Assembly (NCBI GenBank): GCA_009929485.1
Contig: SAAJ01000001.1
Coordinates: 115,033-179,032, forward strand
Length of the DNA stretch: 64,000 nucleotides
Origin: Negativicutes bacterium
Lineage (GTDB): Bacteria; Bacillota; Negativicutes; Anaeromusales; Anaeromusaceae
Direction of reading: 5' to 3'
Shown: piece by piece, positions 7,888 through 17,726 of the stretch
Position numbering within the stretch: the stretch's first letter is position 1
Layout: every line of letters starts with the position of its first letter
The notes under the pieces: model-generated
Told to the model about the DNA's origin: nothing
What the model saw: only the letters and a program-made list of their open reading frames with translations
Database searches by the model: none
Translations under genes and position numbers: made by a program

Positions 7888-9828
7888 TTACCGGGAAATG
7901 CGGTAACGGAAAGCGCCAATGCCCAAGGGTCGGGGGCTGGCTTCGCTCAGAGCGGTTAAAGCGTCAGCGGAGAAGGCGTAAGCGTCTTTTTTAGCGGCTA
8001 GTTCGTCGAGTTCTTTGCGGTACGCTTTGGTGATTTGTCCCACTAAAGCTGGGGCGTAATGCTGGCCTTCAATACGATAGCTGCCGACGGAGGTCAGAGC
8101 AGGCAGGAAGGAGAGCAGGCAAAGATCTTTAGCGAAGAGAACATGATTGCGCTCATACTGATCGATGGCAATGGGGTGAATCTGGCCGGCGGTGTCCAGC
8201 AGTCCGTAGGAGCGGTCAACGTCTGCTTTTTCCAGGCCAAGAATGGCTTCCGGCAAATGGTGGTCCATGACCATAGCTTCCAAAGGTCCGTGGATAATCA
8301 TTTCCAGCGGCAAGGGGGTGTGCTGGCAAAGATCCCAAATCTGTTCACAAGTGGCTTCCGCGGAGACGGTTCCTTGGCGTAGGCCGTTGTCTTGCAGCCA
8401 CTTGGCGGTAACGCCGTTAAACAGATTCAAAGAAAGATCGCCATAGATCGGCAAGGAAGCGTGCTCGTTCGCCAAACGAAGCATGCCGATGCTGCTGACC
8501 ATCAGGCCGTCAAGGCCTAACTCCGCGGCCTGTTTGAACAAATGAGACCATTCACTGCACTCTCGTTCCAAGGTAATACGGGGGGCTGCAACAACCACTT
8601 TAGCGTTTGCCGCATGCGCTTCTTGGGCCAGGGCTTTTAAATTTTCTTTCGTCCAAGGACGGTGTGGCAGGAAGCTTTCACCGCCTACATACAAGGTGTT
8701 GGCGCCGTTTTCCAAAGCTTCTGACGCAGCGGCGCGGTCGGCTACGCGCACGGACAGCGTAGGTTGATGAGGAAAATCAGCGGCCATTTGCTGTTTTGGC
8801 AAAGCTACCGGCGTATCAAGGCCTGGTTCCACAACGGCTTGACTGAAAAAACGCGGCTCCCGTTCGCCTGTGTAGCCGATGGCGGCGGCGCCGGGGTTGC
8901 CGAAGGAATAGCAGGTGGAAAGGTCGCGGGAACGGTTTTCCTGCATTTCCTGCCACTCTTTTTCGGTTAAGTAATAGCCTGTGGGATCGTCAAAATAACG
9001 ATCAATTGCGCTGCTGTAGAGATGGACGATGTTGCTCACAAAGTCGGCGGTACGCATGCGCCCTTCAATTTTAAAGGAGCAAACGCCGGCTTGGATGAGT
9101 TCCGGCAGGTGATTATATAGGCACATATCTTTTAAGGCTAGCTTGTAAGGTCCCTGTTCGCCGGACTCCAATACGTCCCCGCTTTGGGCGTCGACTAGCT
9201 GATAAGGCCAGCGGCAGGGCTTGAGGCAGCGGCCGCGGTTGGAACTTTGCCCGAAGAGTACGCCGGAGTGAATGCATTGACCGCTTTGGGCGATGCACAT
9301 GTCCCCGTGAATGAAGTACTCAATTTCAATGCCTGTGCGTTCTTTAAGAAGACGCAGCTGATCCAGCGTCATTTCCCGGTTGGTAACCACGCGGGTGAGG
9401 CCGTAAGCTTGCAATTGTCGTACGGCATGCTCGTTATGGGTATTCATCATGACAGAGGCGTGCAAGGGAACCGTAAAACCGGTTTCCTTGGCCAACTGCA
9501 GAATGGAGAGGTCTTGTACAATCAGGGCGTCAGGCTGCAGTTTTTGCAATAGTTCCAGGTATTGGCGCATGCCCGGCATTTCCCGGTCGCTGATTAAATT
9601 GTTTACAGTTACGTATAGTTTGACCTTTCGTTCATGGGCGTAGGCAATGGCCCGGGCCAGCTTTTCATCATCGAAATTGGTGTCGGTGCGATGCATACGC
9701 ATATTGAAGCGCTTGCCTCCGAGATATACGGCATCCGCTCCGGCGCCGATGGCGGCCTCCAGTACGTCCCAGTTGCCGACGGGGGCAAGAATTTCCACGC
9801 TTTGACGAGTCAGTTCCATCTTTTTCAT
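7888..9828 (-). CDS. Peptidase U32 family protein (RNA-hydroxylation type, two-domain)
   Basis: 646 residues. The N-terminal half is the U32 TIM barrel (LAPVGNWDVLEAAIGAGADAV at the start) with the family's four conserved cysteines at about 178, 185, 201 and 205 (HGDMCIAQSGQC, NRGRCLKPC). A second related barrel-like part spans about 350-580. Members such as TrhP and RlhA are iron-sulfur proteins that hydroxylate tRNA or 23S rRNA, so RNA modification is more likely than proteolysis; which RNA is unknown. Two starts are possible: ATG at 9828, or ATG at 9819, which has GGAGAG at a better 9-base distance. Confidence 0.88.
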   Translation of the reverse strand: MKKMELTRQSVEILAPVGNWDVLEAAIGAGADAVYLGGKRFNMRMHRTDTNFDDEKLARAIAYAHERKVKLYVTVNNLISDREMPGMRQYLELLQKLQPDALIVQDLSILQLAKETGFTVPLHASVMMNTHNEHAVRQLQAYGLTRVVTNREMTLDQLRLLKERTGIEIEYFIHGDMCIAQSGQCIHSGVLFGQSSNRGRCLKPCRWPYQLVDAQSGDVLESGEQGPYKLALKDMCLYNHLPELIQAGVCSFKIEGRMRTADFVSNIVHLYSSAIDRYFDDPTGYYLTEKEWQEMQENRSRDLSTCYSFGNPGAAAIGYTGEREPRFFSQAVVEPGLDTPVALPKQQMAADFPHQPTLSVRVADRAAASEALENGANTLYVGGESFLPHRPWTKENLKALAQEAHAANAKVVVAAPRITLERECSEWSHLFKQAAELGLDGLMVSSIGMLRLANEHASLPIYGDLSLNLFNGVTAKWLQDNGLRQGTVSAEATCEQIWDLCQHTPLPLEMIIHGPLEAMVMDHHLPEAILGLEKADVDRSYGLLDTAGQIHPIAIDQYERNHVLFAKDLCLLSFLPALTSVGSYRIEGQHYAPALVGQITKAYRKELDELAAKKDAYAFSADALTALSEASPRPLGIGAFRYRISR

Positions 9829-9870
9829 CTCTCCATATCTTTCAACAATCTCACCCCAAGGAGGTTGAGT

Positions 9871-10743
9871 TTATTCGAAAATTTCCCGCGCTTCCGCCTG
9901 TAGGTCGGCTGCGAGATCCACGCCAAGATTTAGGGCGGCAAAGGAATTTAACAAAACATGAGGTTCTTTCACGATATCTACAGGAATGCTGCCAGCCGGA
10001 GTTCCGGCGAGAATGGCAGCGGCTTTGGCAGCGCAGGCTTTTCCTAGTTGGCGGTGGTCCGCAACAAGAGCGCCTAAAGCGCCGGCAGGAACGTTGGGGG
10101 CATGGGAAGCGACAATAGGCAAAGCTAACGTATCGGTGTAGTAGACAATGGAGGCGAAATTATCCTCAAGGGCCTTGCCGATGGGTAAAAAGATCGCGTC
10201 CAAATCTTCCGGCAGCAGCTGCGGCAAGGAAGAGATATCTTCGGCTTTTTCCAGAGGAATTTCTACGCAGCACAGGTCTGCAGCGGATGCTGCCTGGCGG
10301 AAATGCTTCATTTCCAACTGCGCGTTAGCATCGTGAGCGTGGAATAAAATGCCCAGACGAGCTAGGTTGGGCAGCAAACGACGCATAAAAGTGATTTTCT
10401 CAGCGGCTGAAACCATGCCGGAAACACCGGTAGCGTTACCGCCAGGCTTCTCGAGAGAGGCGGCCAGACCGGCGCTGACGGGATCAAATACAGGCGTGTA
10501 GACGACAGGGATATCCTCGGGCAGCGCAATCGCCGCCAAGGCGGACGGAGTGGTGCAGGCGAAGATCAAGCTTACGTCGGCTGCCGCCAGCTCTGCTGCT
10601 AACTGAGGCAGCCGGGAAGGCTGGCCGTCAGCGTTGCGATAAATAAACTCCGCCTTTACGTTCAAGGCCTGGAGTCCTTCTTGGAAGCCTTCGACGGCAT
10701 CATCCAACATTTGGGTTAGTTGTAAAATTCCAATACGGATCAT
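9871..10743 (-). CDS. ABC transporter substrate-binding-like protein without signal peptide
   Basis: 290 residues of the ABC_sub_bind (TrpX-like) family: a two-lobed periplasmic-binding fold with VVYTPVFDPVSAGLAASL and GNATGVSG in the first half. The start MIRIGILQLTQ at 10743 is backed by GAGGTG four bases upstream. The chain begins straight at the first beta strand: no signal peptide, no lipobox, no transmembrane segment. No permease or ATPase gene is adjacent. It may therefore be a cytoplasmic ligand sensor, or a component serving a transporter encoded elsewhere after loss of its export signal. The downstream neighbour is the U32 gene, 42 bases away. Confidence 0.78.
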   Translation of the reverse strand: MIRIGILQLTQMLDDAVEGFQEGLQALNVKAEFIYRNADGQPSRLPQLAAELAAADVSLIFACTTPSALAAIALPEDIPVVYTPVFDPVSAGLAASLEKPGGNATGVSGMVSAAEKITFMRRLLPNLARLGILFHAHDANAQLEMKHFRQAASAADLCCVEIPLEKAEDISSLPQLLPEDLDAIFLPIGKALEDNFASIVYYTDTLALPIVASHAPNVPAGALGALVADHRQLGKACAAKAAAILAGTPAGSIPVDIVKEPHVLLNSFAALNLGVDLAADLQAEAREIFE

Positions 10744-10762
10744 AGTACACCTCGTATTCATA

Positions 10763-10793
10763 GAAAAATAAGCGGCCTCCCTTTTGGGCAGGC
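10763..10793 (-). terminator. Probable terminator of csoR-copA
   Basis: On the minus strand GCCTGCCC-aaaa-GGGAGGC (one bulged G) is followed by CGCTTATTTTTC. It lies between copA and the next minus-strand gene. Confidence 0.5.
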
Positions 10794-10855
10794 TTTCTCT
10801 TTATAATTATGCTGCAGCCGGGATAAAAAAACAAGAGATGAATGAGGCAGGTGGT

Positions 10856-13252
10856 TTACCACTTGCTTTTTTTAAGGCGCAGCGCGTTCAATACTACGGA
10901 AATAGAGCTAAAAGACATAGCGGCCCCAGCCATAATGGGAGATAAAAAGCCGGCGGCGGCAGCGGGAATGCAAATGGAATTGTAGAAGAGCGCCCAAAAG
11001 AGATTTTGCTTGATGTTGCGCAAGGTAGCGCGGCTGAGACGTATGGCCTGAATGATACCGTGCAAATCGCCACTGATAAGAGTGATGTCCGCCGCTTCCA
11101 TGGCTACGTCCGTACCGGTGCCGATGGCAAAGCCAATGTCAGCGCGGGCAAGCGCCGGCGCATCGTTAATACCGTCGCCCACCATGCCAACGACATGGCC
11201 GAGCTGTTGCAGCTTGGCCACTTCAGCCGCCTTATTTTCCGGCAGAACTTCCGCCAGGACATGTTTGATGCCGAGAGCGGCGGCTACATGGTTGGCGGTG
11301 CGGGTATTGTCGCCGCTGAGCATCCAAACCTCAAGGCCCATATCCTGTAAAGCGGCGACGGTAGCGGCGGAATGTTCTTTGAGCGTGTCCGCCAGCGCGA
11401 TGAGTCCAAGAAGCTGCTCGCCCTGGGCGGCTAAGATTACGGTTTTTCCCTGGTCTTCTAGTTCGCGCATGACTTGCTCTAGCGGTGCAGTATCGATTTT
11501 TTGAGCAAGAAGCCATTGGCGCGTACCTAAAAAAAGCTGCTTGCCTTCAACGGTTACGGCTTCAATGCCAAAACCGGGAATCGCGCGAAAGGATGCCGGA
11601 GATTGCAGTGGCAGCTCTTGGGTGCGGGCGTGGCGGACGATGGCCTGCGCCAGCGGATGCTCAGAGCTGCTTTCTCCTTGCGCGGCAAGGAGAAGCAAAT
11701 CTTGCGGCGTTACGCCGGGAACAGGCAGAATATCGGTTACTTCCGGCAGACCCTTGGTCAGGGTGCCGGTTTTATCGAGAACAATAGCCGTAAGGCGATG
11801 GGCTGTTTCCAAATGCTCGGCGTTGCGGATTAAAATCCCTCGCTCAGCGCCGATGCCTGTGCCGACCATAATGGACGTAGGCGTGGCCAGACCCAAAGCG
11901 CAAGGGCAGGCGATGACTAGGACCGCTGTAAAATGGGTTAAGGCGGTGGCGAAGTCTCCTGGCGCTACTATCAAGTACCAGACTAGAAAGGTGGCCAGCG
12001 CCAGCAATAAAACAGCAGGCACAAAATAAGCGGATACCTTGTCGGCGAAACGCTGTATCGGCGCTTTGGAGCCTTGGGCTTCTTCGACAATGCGCATGAT
12101 TTGCGCCAGCATGGTATCCTTGCCAATTTTGGTGGCCTGAAACGTAAACGCCCCAAAGGTATTTAAGGTGCCGCCGATAACGGTGTCGCCTGCTTTTTTA
12201 TCGACAGGCAGGCTTTCACCGGTCAGCATAGACTCATTTAAGGCCGAGGCGCCTTCTAAGATCACGCCGTCTACAGGCACTTTTTCACCAGGGCGTACCC
12301 GCAGAACGTCCCCAGGCAGGACGGCTTCGACCGGTACATCAGTTTCTTCTCCTTGCAAAAGCCTATGGGCCGTTTTGGCTTGAAGGCCCATCAAGGCTTT
12401 TAAGGCTTCAGAGGTGCGGCCTTTCGCGGTGGCTTCCAGAAATTTACCCAGAATAATGAGGGTAATTAGTACGGCGGAGGTCTCGAAATATAGCTGCGGC
12501 TGATCTTGCAGCACGTTGGCGAGACTGTAGAAATAGGCGGCGGAGGTGCCCAAAACGACTAAGACGTCCATATTAGCACTGCCGCTGCGCAGCGCATGGT
12601 AAGCGCCGCGATAAAAAGCCCAGCCGGCGCCGAATTGCACTGGCGTGGCCAAAAGCAACTGCACATAAGGGTTCATCAGCCAGTGCGCCGCTTCCCATTG
12701 CAGGGTATGAAAAACCATGCCCAGCAGCAGCGGCAGCGATAAGGCCGCTGCAAAAAAGAGACGCTGTTTCTGGGTGCGCAGTTCCTTTTGACGCAGCTGT
12801 TTTTCTTGATCAAAGGAAGCCTTTTCAATGATCGGAGTTGCCTCGTAGCCAAGGCGTCGTATTTTTTCCTGCAGGTCATATGCGGCAAGGACGCTGGCAT
12901 TATATTGAATGCTGGCTTTTTCTGAGGCGAAATTAACCTGGACAGAGTGAACGCCAGGGGCTTTGGCCAGCATTTTTTCAATGCGGGCGGCGCAGTTGAC
13001 GCAGGTCATGCCAGATATCTTAAAATCCGCTTTTTCCAGAATCACCTGGAAGCCCAAGGTCGCCACTTTTTCCGCTAATTGGGTTTCGCGGACTTTGGCG
13101 GCGTCGTAGGTGACACTGGCGGCTTCGGTGGCGAAATTGACTTGAGCCTGGGTAACGCCGTCAAGGCGGGCGAGGCCTTTTTCGATGCGCTTGGCGCAGG
13201 CGGCGCAGGACATGCCGGAAATTTTCAAGGTTGTTTGCTGTTCAGCGGACAT
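10856..13252 (-). CDS. copA: Copper-exporting P-type ATPase
   Basis: Pumps Cu(I) out of the cytoplasm. The 798 residues contain two N-terminal heavy-metal-associated domains (GMSCAAC with Cys16/Cys19, GMTCVNC with Cys84/Cys87), the TGES actuator loop at 344-347, the transmembrane CPC metal site at 449-451 and the phosphorylation motif DKTGT at 493-497, then GDGINDAP in the hinge. It starts 13 bases downstream of csoR and is most likely in one transcript with it under the CsoR operator. No separate copZ chaperone gene is seen. Confidence 0.97.
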   Translation of the reverse strand: MSAEQQTTLKISGMSCAACAKRIEKGLARLDGVTQAQVNFATEAASVTYDAAKVRETQLAEKVATLGFQVILEKADFKISGMTCVNCAARIEKMLAKAPGVHSVQVNFASEKASIQYNASVLAAYDLQEKIRRLGYEATPIIEKASFDQEKQLRQKELRTQKQRLFFAAALSLPLLLGMVFHTLQWEAAHWLMNPYVQLLLATPVQFGAGWAFYRGAYHALRSGSANMDVLVVLGTSAAYFYSLANVLQDQPQLYFETSAVLITLIILGKFLEATAKGRTSEALKALMGLQAKTAHRLLQGEETDVPVEAVLPGDVLRVRPGEKVPVDGVILEGASALNESMLTGESLPVDKKAGDTVIGGTLNTFGAFTFQATKIGKDTMLAQIMRIVEEAQGSKAPIQRFADKVSAYFVPAVLLLALATFLVWYLIVAPGDFATALTHFTAVLVIACPCALGLATPTSIMVGTGIGAERGILIRNAEHLETAHRLTAIVLDKTGTLTKGLPEVTDILPVPGVTPQDLLLLAAQGESSSEHPLAQAIVRHARTQELPLQSPASFRAIPGFGIEAVTVEGKQLFLGTRQWLLAQKIDTAPLEQVMRELEDQGKTVILAAQGEQLLGLIALADTLKEHSAATVAALQDMGLEVWMLSGDNTRTANHVAAALGIKHVLAEVLPENKAAEVAKLQQLGHVVGMVGDGINDAPALARADIGFAIGTGTDVAMEAADITLISGDLHGIIQAIRLSRATLRNIKQNLFWALFYNSICIPAAAAGFLSPIMAGAAMSFSSISVVLNALRLKKSKW

Positions 13253-13265
13253 ATGCTCACATCCT

Positions 13266-13535
13266 TTAACGATTAAACTGTTTGAGTACGGTCATTAATT
13301 CAGCGATGCTTTCGTCGGCGTGATCCGCTTTGATGGCGTTGACCACGCAGCTTTTGGTATGGCTTTCTAAAATGAGCAGGGCGACCTGGTTCAGCGCGGC
13401 CCGGGCGGCGAGAATTTGCTGCAGAATGTCTACGCAGTAGCGGCTGTCGTCGATCATTTTATCAATGCCGTTAATTTGGCCGGATACTTTTTTTAAACGT
13501 TGCTGGAGATTTTTCTTTTCTTTTTCGTTTAGCAT
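13266..13535 (-). CDS. csoR: Copper-sensing transcriptional repressor
   Basis: An 89-residue all-helical DUF156 repressor. The Cu(I) ligand triad is intact: Cys34 (SRYCVDIL), His59 and Cys63 (ESHTKSC), which separates CsoR from the formaldehyde and persulfide sensors of the family. The start at 13535 (MLNEKEKK) is chosen from AAGGAGGG upstream; a longer frame to 13556 would run into the operator. It represses itself and copA; copper binding releases the DNA. Confidence 0.94.
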   Translation of the reverse strand: MLNEKEKKNLQQRLKKVSGQINGIDKMIDDSRYCVDILQQILAARAALNQVALLILESHTKSCVVNAIKADHADESIAELMTVLKQFNR

Positions 13536-13555
13536 ATAATGCCCTCCTTGATGCA

Positions 13556-13572
13556 ATACCCCAGTAGGGTAT
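13556..13572. promoter_or_regulatory. CsoR operator
   Basis: ATACCCCAGTAGGGTAT is an interrupted palindrome with ATACCC / GGGTAT arms, the usual form of a CsoR site, placed 20 bases before the csoR start. A -35 box TTGACT lies on the minus strand at 13605-13600 with only a weak -10 (TACGCT at 13582-13577), so the operator would cover the transcription start. Confidence 0.85.
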
Positions 13573-13672
13573 ATTAAGCGTACATCCTTCTGAAAAAATA
13601 GTCAAGGGAATCGATTTGACAAGATACGATGATTGAAGGAAAATGAGACAAGAACAACTTCGGGAGGTTGCT

Positions 13673-16600
13673 ATGTCCAAGGTACCGTTTACGCACTTGC
13701 ATGTGCATACTGAATATAGCTTGCTTGATGGGGCCAGCCGTATTAAAAATTTGGTGGCTCGGGCCAAAGAACTGGGCATGACGTCTTTGGCGATTACCGA
13801 TCATGGAACCATGTACGGAGTCGTTGATTTCTATAAAGAAGCGAAAAAACAGGGTATTCATCCTGTGATTGGCTGCGAAGTCTATGTGGCGCCGCGTTCG
13901 CGGCAGGAAAAAGCCAGCGTGGACGGTGAATACGCCTATCATTTGGTGTTGTTGGCGGAAAACGAAACCGGTTACCGTAATTTAGTGGAATTGGTTTCTA
14001 AAGGCTATTGCGAAGGATTTTACTATAAACCGCGCATTGATCATGAAATATTAGCGGAATATAAGGAAGGAATTATCGCGTTGAGCGCTTGTCTGGCGGG
14101 AGAGATCCCAGCGGCGCTGCTGCGAGGGCAGGAGGAAAAAGCCGAGTCGCTGGCGCGGGAATACCTGGAGCTTTTTGGGCCGGAACATTTTTATATGGAG
14201 CTGCAGGACCACGGCATGCCGGAGCAAAAGGAGCTCAATCCTCTTTTGGCGGCCTTGGCGGCGAAGCTGGGGATATCTTTGGTAGCGACCAATGATCTGC
14301 ATTATGTAGAAAGAAAAGACAGCGAAAGTCATGACGTGCTTATGTGCATTCAGATGGGCAAAACTGTGGATGAAGAAGGGCGGATGCGTTTTCCCAGCGA
14401 CGAATTCTACCTAAAGAGCGGCGAGGAAATGGCGGAACTCTTTACTTCTTATCCGGAAGCGCTGGCCAATACTTGTCGCATCGCTGAACGCTGCCAGGTG
14501 GATTTTGACTTTGGACATTTTCATTTGCCACAGTTTCCGCTGCCCGAGGGCCTGACGGCGGATGCTTACTTGATCCAACTTTGTGAAGAGCGGCTTCCCA
14601 GAAGATACGCTGAGGAAACGGCGGAGGTTCGGGAGCGTTTGCAGTACGAACTGGGCGTTATTAAGCAAATGGGTTATTCCAGCTATTTTTTGATTGTTTG
14701 GGATTTTATTAACTACGCCAAGGAGCAGAAAATTGCCGTAGGCCCTGGTCGCGGCAGCGCCGCAGGCAGCATTGTCGCTTTTTTGCTGGGAATTACCGAT
14801 ATTGACCCCTTACGCTACGGGTTGCTTTTTGAACGGTTTTTGAATCCAGAACGCGTCAGCATGCCTGATATTGATATTGACTTTTGCTATGTGCGCCGTG
14901 GCGAAGTCATTGAGTATGTATCAAGGCGCTACGGCAGCGACCGAGTGGCCCAGATCATTACCTTCGGGACGATGGCGGCGAAGGCGGCCATTCGCGATGT
15001 TGGGCGAGCGTTGAGTCTTTCTTATAGCGAAGTGGACCGGATCGCCAAGATGGTTCCCGGAGAGCTGGGAATTACCTTAAAGCGCGCCTTGGAAACCAGC
15101 CCGCCTCTGCGCGAAGCCTATGAAGGCGAAGAGACCGTTCGTAAGCTGCTGGATCTGGCTATGGCGCTGGAAGGACTGCCGCGGCATGCTTCCACTCACG
15201 CCGCAGGGCTTGTGATTGCCAAAGAACCTTTGACGCATCTGGTGCCGCTGCAGCATTCCTCTGAAGGTTTTTTAACCACGCAGTATGACAAAGACCGCGT
15301 GGAAGAAATCGGCTTATTGAAGATGGACCTTTTGGGCCTGCGCACGCTGACGGTAATTGGCGATACTCTGGAGCTGGCGGCTAAAAACAGAGGCGTTGAA
15401 GTCGATTTAGAAACCATTCCCATGGATGATGCCGCAACTTGCGCCATGCTGGCCAGCGGCGACACGGGCGGCGTATTTCAGGTGGAATCGTCCGGCATGA
15501 CGAATTTGGTAAAGGAATTGCGCCCGGAACGCTTTGAGGATTTAATCCCTCTGGTGGCGCTCTATCGGCCGGGTCCTCTAGGCAGCGGCATGGTTACTGA
15601 TTTTATTAATGGCCGTCACGGGCGTAAAGAAGTGACCTATATGCATCCCTGGCTGGAGCCTATCTTAAAAGATACCTTTGGGGTTATTTTGTATCAGGAA
15701 CAGGTTATGCAAATTGCGTCCACCTTGGCGGGCTTCAGCCTGGGACAGGCGGACTTGCTGCGGCGCGCCATGGGCAAAAAAAAGCACTCCGTTCTGGAAG
15801 CGCAGAAGGAGAACTTTTTGAAGGGCGCAGCCGCCAAAGGGATTGATACTTCTTTGGCGAAAGACGTCTTTGAGCTGATGTCGCATTTTGCCGATTACGG
15901 CTTTAATAAGTCCCATAGCGCCGCGTATGCGCTGGTTACGTACCAGACGGCGTATCTGAAGGCGCATTTTCCTCATGAATTTATGGCGGCTACCTTGACC
16001 AGTATTATGGGGGCCAGCGATAAAGTCGGTCATTATATTGAAGAATGCCGGCGCATGGGCATCTCTGTGCTGCCGCCGGATGTCAACGCCAGTGAAAGCC
16101 GCTTTAGCGTTGATGGCGACGCCATTCGTTTTGGCTTGTCGGCAGTGAAAAACGTCGGCGAAGGAGCTATCGAAAGCGTTATGGCCGCTAGAGAGGCAGA
16201 AGGGCCGTTCGCGTCGCTGGTGGATTTTTGCAGTCGCGTAGATATGCGTCTTGTCAACAAGCGCGTAATGGAAAGCTTGATTAAATGCGGCGCGTTTGAT
16301 TCTACAGGCGCTAAACGCTCACAACTGCTGGCGGTGCTTGATCGGGCGGTCGATGTGGGGGCCGGCTGTCAACGGGATGCCCAAAGCGGACAGTTGGGCT
16401 TGTTTGGCGAGGAAGAGCTGGCGGAAACTTGCTCGCTCGAATTACCGGACTTGCCGGAGCTGCCGATGCCGCAATTAATAGCCTTAGAAAAAGAAATAAC
16501 CGGCTTTTACATTACCGGTCATCCTTTGGAACCGTTTCGGCAGCAGTTGGCGGGCCTGACTTCTTTGGAAGAACTGCAGGCGCAGCCAGCGGATGGGAAA

Positions 16601-17074
16601 AAGATACGCATTGGCGGCATGGTGGCAGCGGCTAAACGGATCAGTACCCGCAACGGGGATATGATGTGCTTTGTGGCGCTGGAGGACTTTTCCAGGCAGA
16701 TGGAAGTAGTGGTCTTCCCCCGTGTTTTCCACCAGGCCATGCCGTTGCTTGTGCCGGATACGCCGGTTATCGTGCAGGGGAAGGTCAGCGTGAGCGAAGA
16801 AGGAGTAAAAGTGCTGGCGGAGCGCATTTCTCTTTTGAGGGAACAGCCGCAGGAGGTGCGGCTGCAACTGCGCAAGGAGCAGGAAACCCAGCCTGTTTTT
16901 GATGCTTTGCGCGAGGTATTTTCCCGGCATCGAGGCTCCTGCCGTGTTTTGCTGCATTTAATAGACAGCCGCCGCGTGATTACAACGGAAGAGCGCTTTT
17001 GGATTGAGGCGACGCCCCAGTCGCTGGCGGAGTTGGAGAAGGTGTTGGGGACGGGGAGCGTTCATACTGCATAA
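13673..17074 (+). CDS. dnaE: DNA polymerase III subunit alpha
   Basis: Replicative DNA polymerase. The 1133 residues contain an N-terminal PHP domain (THLHVHTEYSLLDG), polymerase motifs GPGRGSAAGS and the catalytic aspartates in MPDIDIDF, the GFNKSHSAAYALVTYQTAYLK segment, then a helix-hairpin-helix region and a C-terminal OB fold (KIRIGGMVAAAKRIST). Length and order fit the dnaE1 type. The start at 13673 follows GGGAGGTTGCT; an upstream in-frame ATG at 13643 has no ribosome-binding site. Its last 95 bases are overlapped by the gene on the other strand. Confidence 0.97.
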   Translation: MSKVPFTHLHVHTEYSLLDGASRIKNLVARAKELGMTSLAITDHGTMYGVVDFYKEAKKQGIHPVIGCEVYVAPRSRQEKASVDGEYAYHLVLLAENETGYRNLVELVSKGYCEGFYYKPRIDHEILAEYKEGIIALSACLAGEIPAALLRGQEEKAESLAREYLELFGPEHFYMELQDHGMPEQKELNPLLAALAAKLGISLVATNDLHYVERKDSESHDVLMCIQMGKTVDEEGRMRFPSDEFYLKSGEEMAELFTSYPEALANTCRIAERCQVDFDFGHFHLPQFPLPEGLTADAYLIQLCEERLPRRYAEETAEVRERLQYELGVIKQMGYSSYFLIVWDFINYAKEQKIAVGPGRGSAAGSIVAFLLGITDIDPLRYGLLFERFLNPERVSMPDIDIDFCYVRRGEVIEYVSRRYGSDRVAQIITFGTMAAKAAIRDVGRALSLSYSEVDRIAKMVPGELGITLKRALETSPPLREAYEGEETVRKLLDLAMALEGLPRHASTHAAGLVIAKEPLTHLVPLQHSSEGFLTTQYDKDRVEEIGLLKMDLLGLRTLTVIGDTLELAAKNRGVEVDLETIPMDDAATCAMLASGDTGGVFQVESSGMTNLVKELRPERFEDLIPLVALYRPGPLGSGMVTDFINGRHGRKEVTYMHPWLEPILKDTFGVILYQEQVMQIASTLAGFSLGQADLLRRAMGKKKHSVLEAQKENFLKGAAAKGIDTSLAKDVFELMSHFADYGFNKSHSAAYALVTYQTAYLKAHFPHEFMAATLTSIMGASDKVGHYIEECRRMGISVLPPDVNASESRFSVDGDAIRFGLSAVKNVGEGAIESVMAAREAEGPFASLVDFCSRVDMRLVNKRVMESLIKCGAFDSTGAKRSQLLAVLDRAVDVGAGCQRDAQSGQLGLFGEEELAETCSLELPDLPELPMPQLIALEKEITGFYITGHPLEPFRQQLAGLTSLEELQAQPADGKKIRIGGMVAAAKRISTRNGDMMCFVALEDFSRQMEVVVFPRVFHQAMPLLVPDTPVIVQGKVSVSEEGVKVLAERISLLREQPQEVRLQLRKEQETQPVFDALREVFSRHRGSCRVLLHLIDSRRVITTEERFWIEATPQSLAELEKVLGTGSVHTA

Positions 17075-17633
17075 GCGACAGGACGGCGGCGCTTTCCCGC
17101 GCAAATTGATAGACCGTAGCTCCGAGACGATCACTCATGGGAGCGGCAGCGCCGCTGGCGTCAAGGCCGTGAAGGCGGGCTAAATATAAGGAACGGAAAA
17201 CGTGAGAACGATTGGTGACGACGATTACCTGGTTCAAATCTTTTTCCCGAAGAATAGCAGTGCTGTTGCGCAGGTTTTCGTAAGTGCTTGTAGAAGCGTC
17301 CTCTAGAAGAATGGCGGCGGCAGGAACGTCTCGGGCCATTAGATAGTTACGCATGGCGGCGGCTTCGCTAATGTCCTCGTCGGCTCCTTGGCCGCCGCTG
17401 ACCAATAGGTACGGCGCAAAGCCCTGGCGATATAAAGCCAGGGCTTTTTCTAAACGCAGCTGGAGCATAGGCCCTGGTTCTTGCCCGTAGACACGGGTTC
17501 CCAGAATGAGAATAGCCTGGCTGGGAGCAGGCGCCGCAGTGAAGGCGTCCTTTAGGACCAGAACCTCGCTGCCGAGCAGCAAAAGCAAAGCCGCAACGCT
17601 TACTAGGCCGGTGATTTTTTTATAAGTCTTCAT
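16980..17633 (-). CDS. DUF218 (YdcF/SanA-like) membrane-anchored protein
   Basis: 217 residues: an N-terminal membrane anchor or uncleaved signal (about 8-27) followed by a DUF218 domain with ILGTRVYG, LVSGGQGADE, STSTYENLRNS and VVTNRSHVFRS. Family members such as SanA and YdcF act at the envelope; the reaction is not established. ATG at 17633 has GGAGGT in front. The tail after about residue 190 is rich in Pro, Ser and Thr and is encoded antisense to the end of dnaE, suggesting the stop was lost and the frame ran on into dnaE. Confidence 0.82.
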   Translation of the reverse strand: MKTYKKITGLVSVAALLLLLGSEVLVLKDAFTAAPAPSQAILILGTRVYGQEPGPMLQLRLEKALALYRQGFAPYLLVSGGQGADEDISEAAAMRNYLMARDVPAAAILLEDASTSTYENLRNSTAILREKDLNQVIVVTNRSHVFRSLYLARLHGLDASGAAAPMSDRLGATVYQFARESAAVLSLMQYERSPSPTPSPTPPATGASPQSKSALPL

Positions 17634-17726
17634 GGCAGACCTCCATCGAATATGGTATCATGAATTAGTATTAGTATAACACGGACTCCAAATGAATAGT
17701 GACGCGTGTGGAGGAGCTGACAGGCT

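Noticed and set aside
10856..10882. Hairpin with T-run at the end of copA on the plus strand
   Set aside because: It includes copA codons and is oriented against the gene; no plus-strand transcript is expected here.
13616..13644. Promoter for dnaE (TTGACA at 13616)
   Set aside because: The -35 is perfect, but no acceptable -10 box occurs at 16-18 bp.
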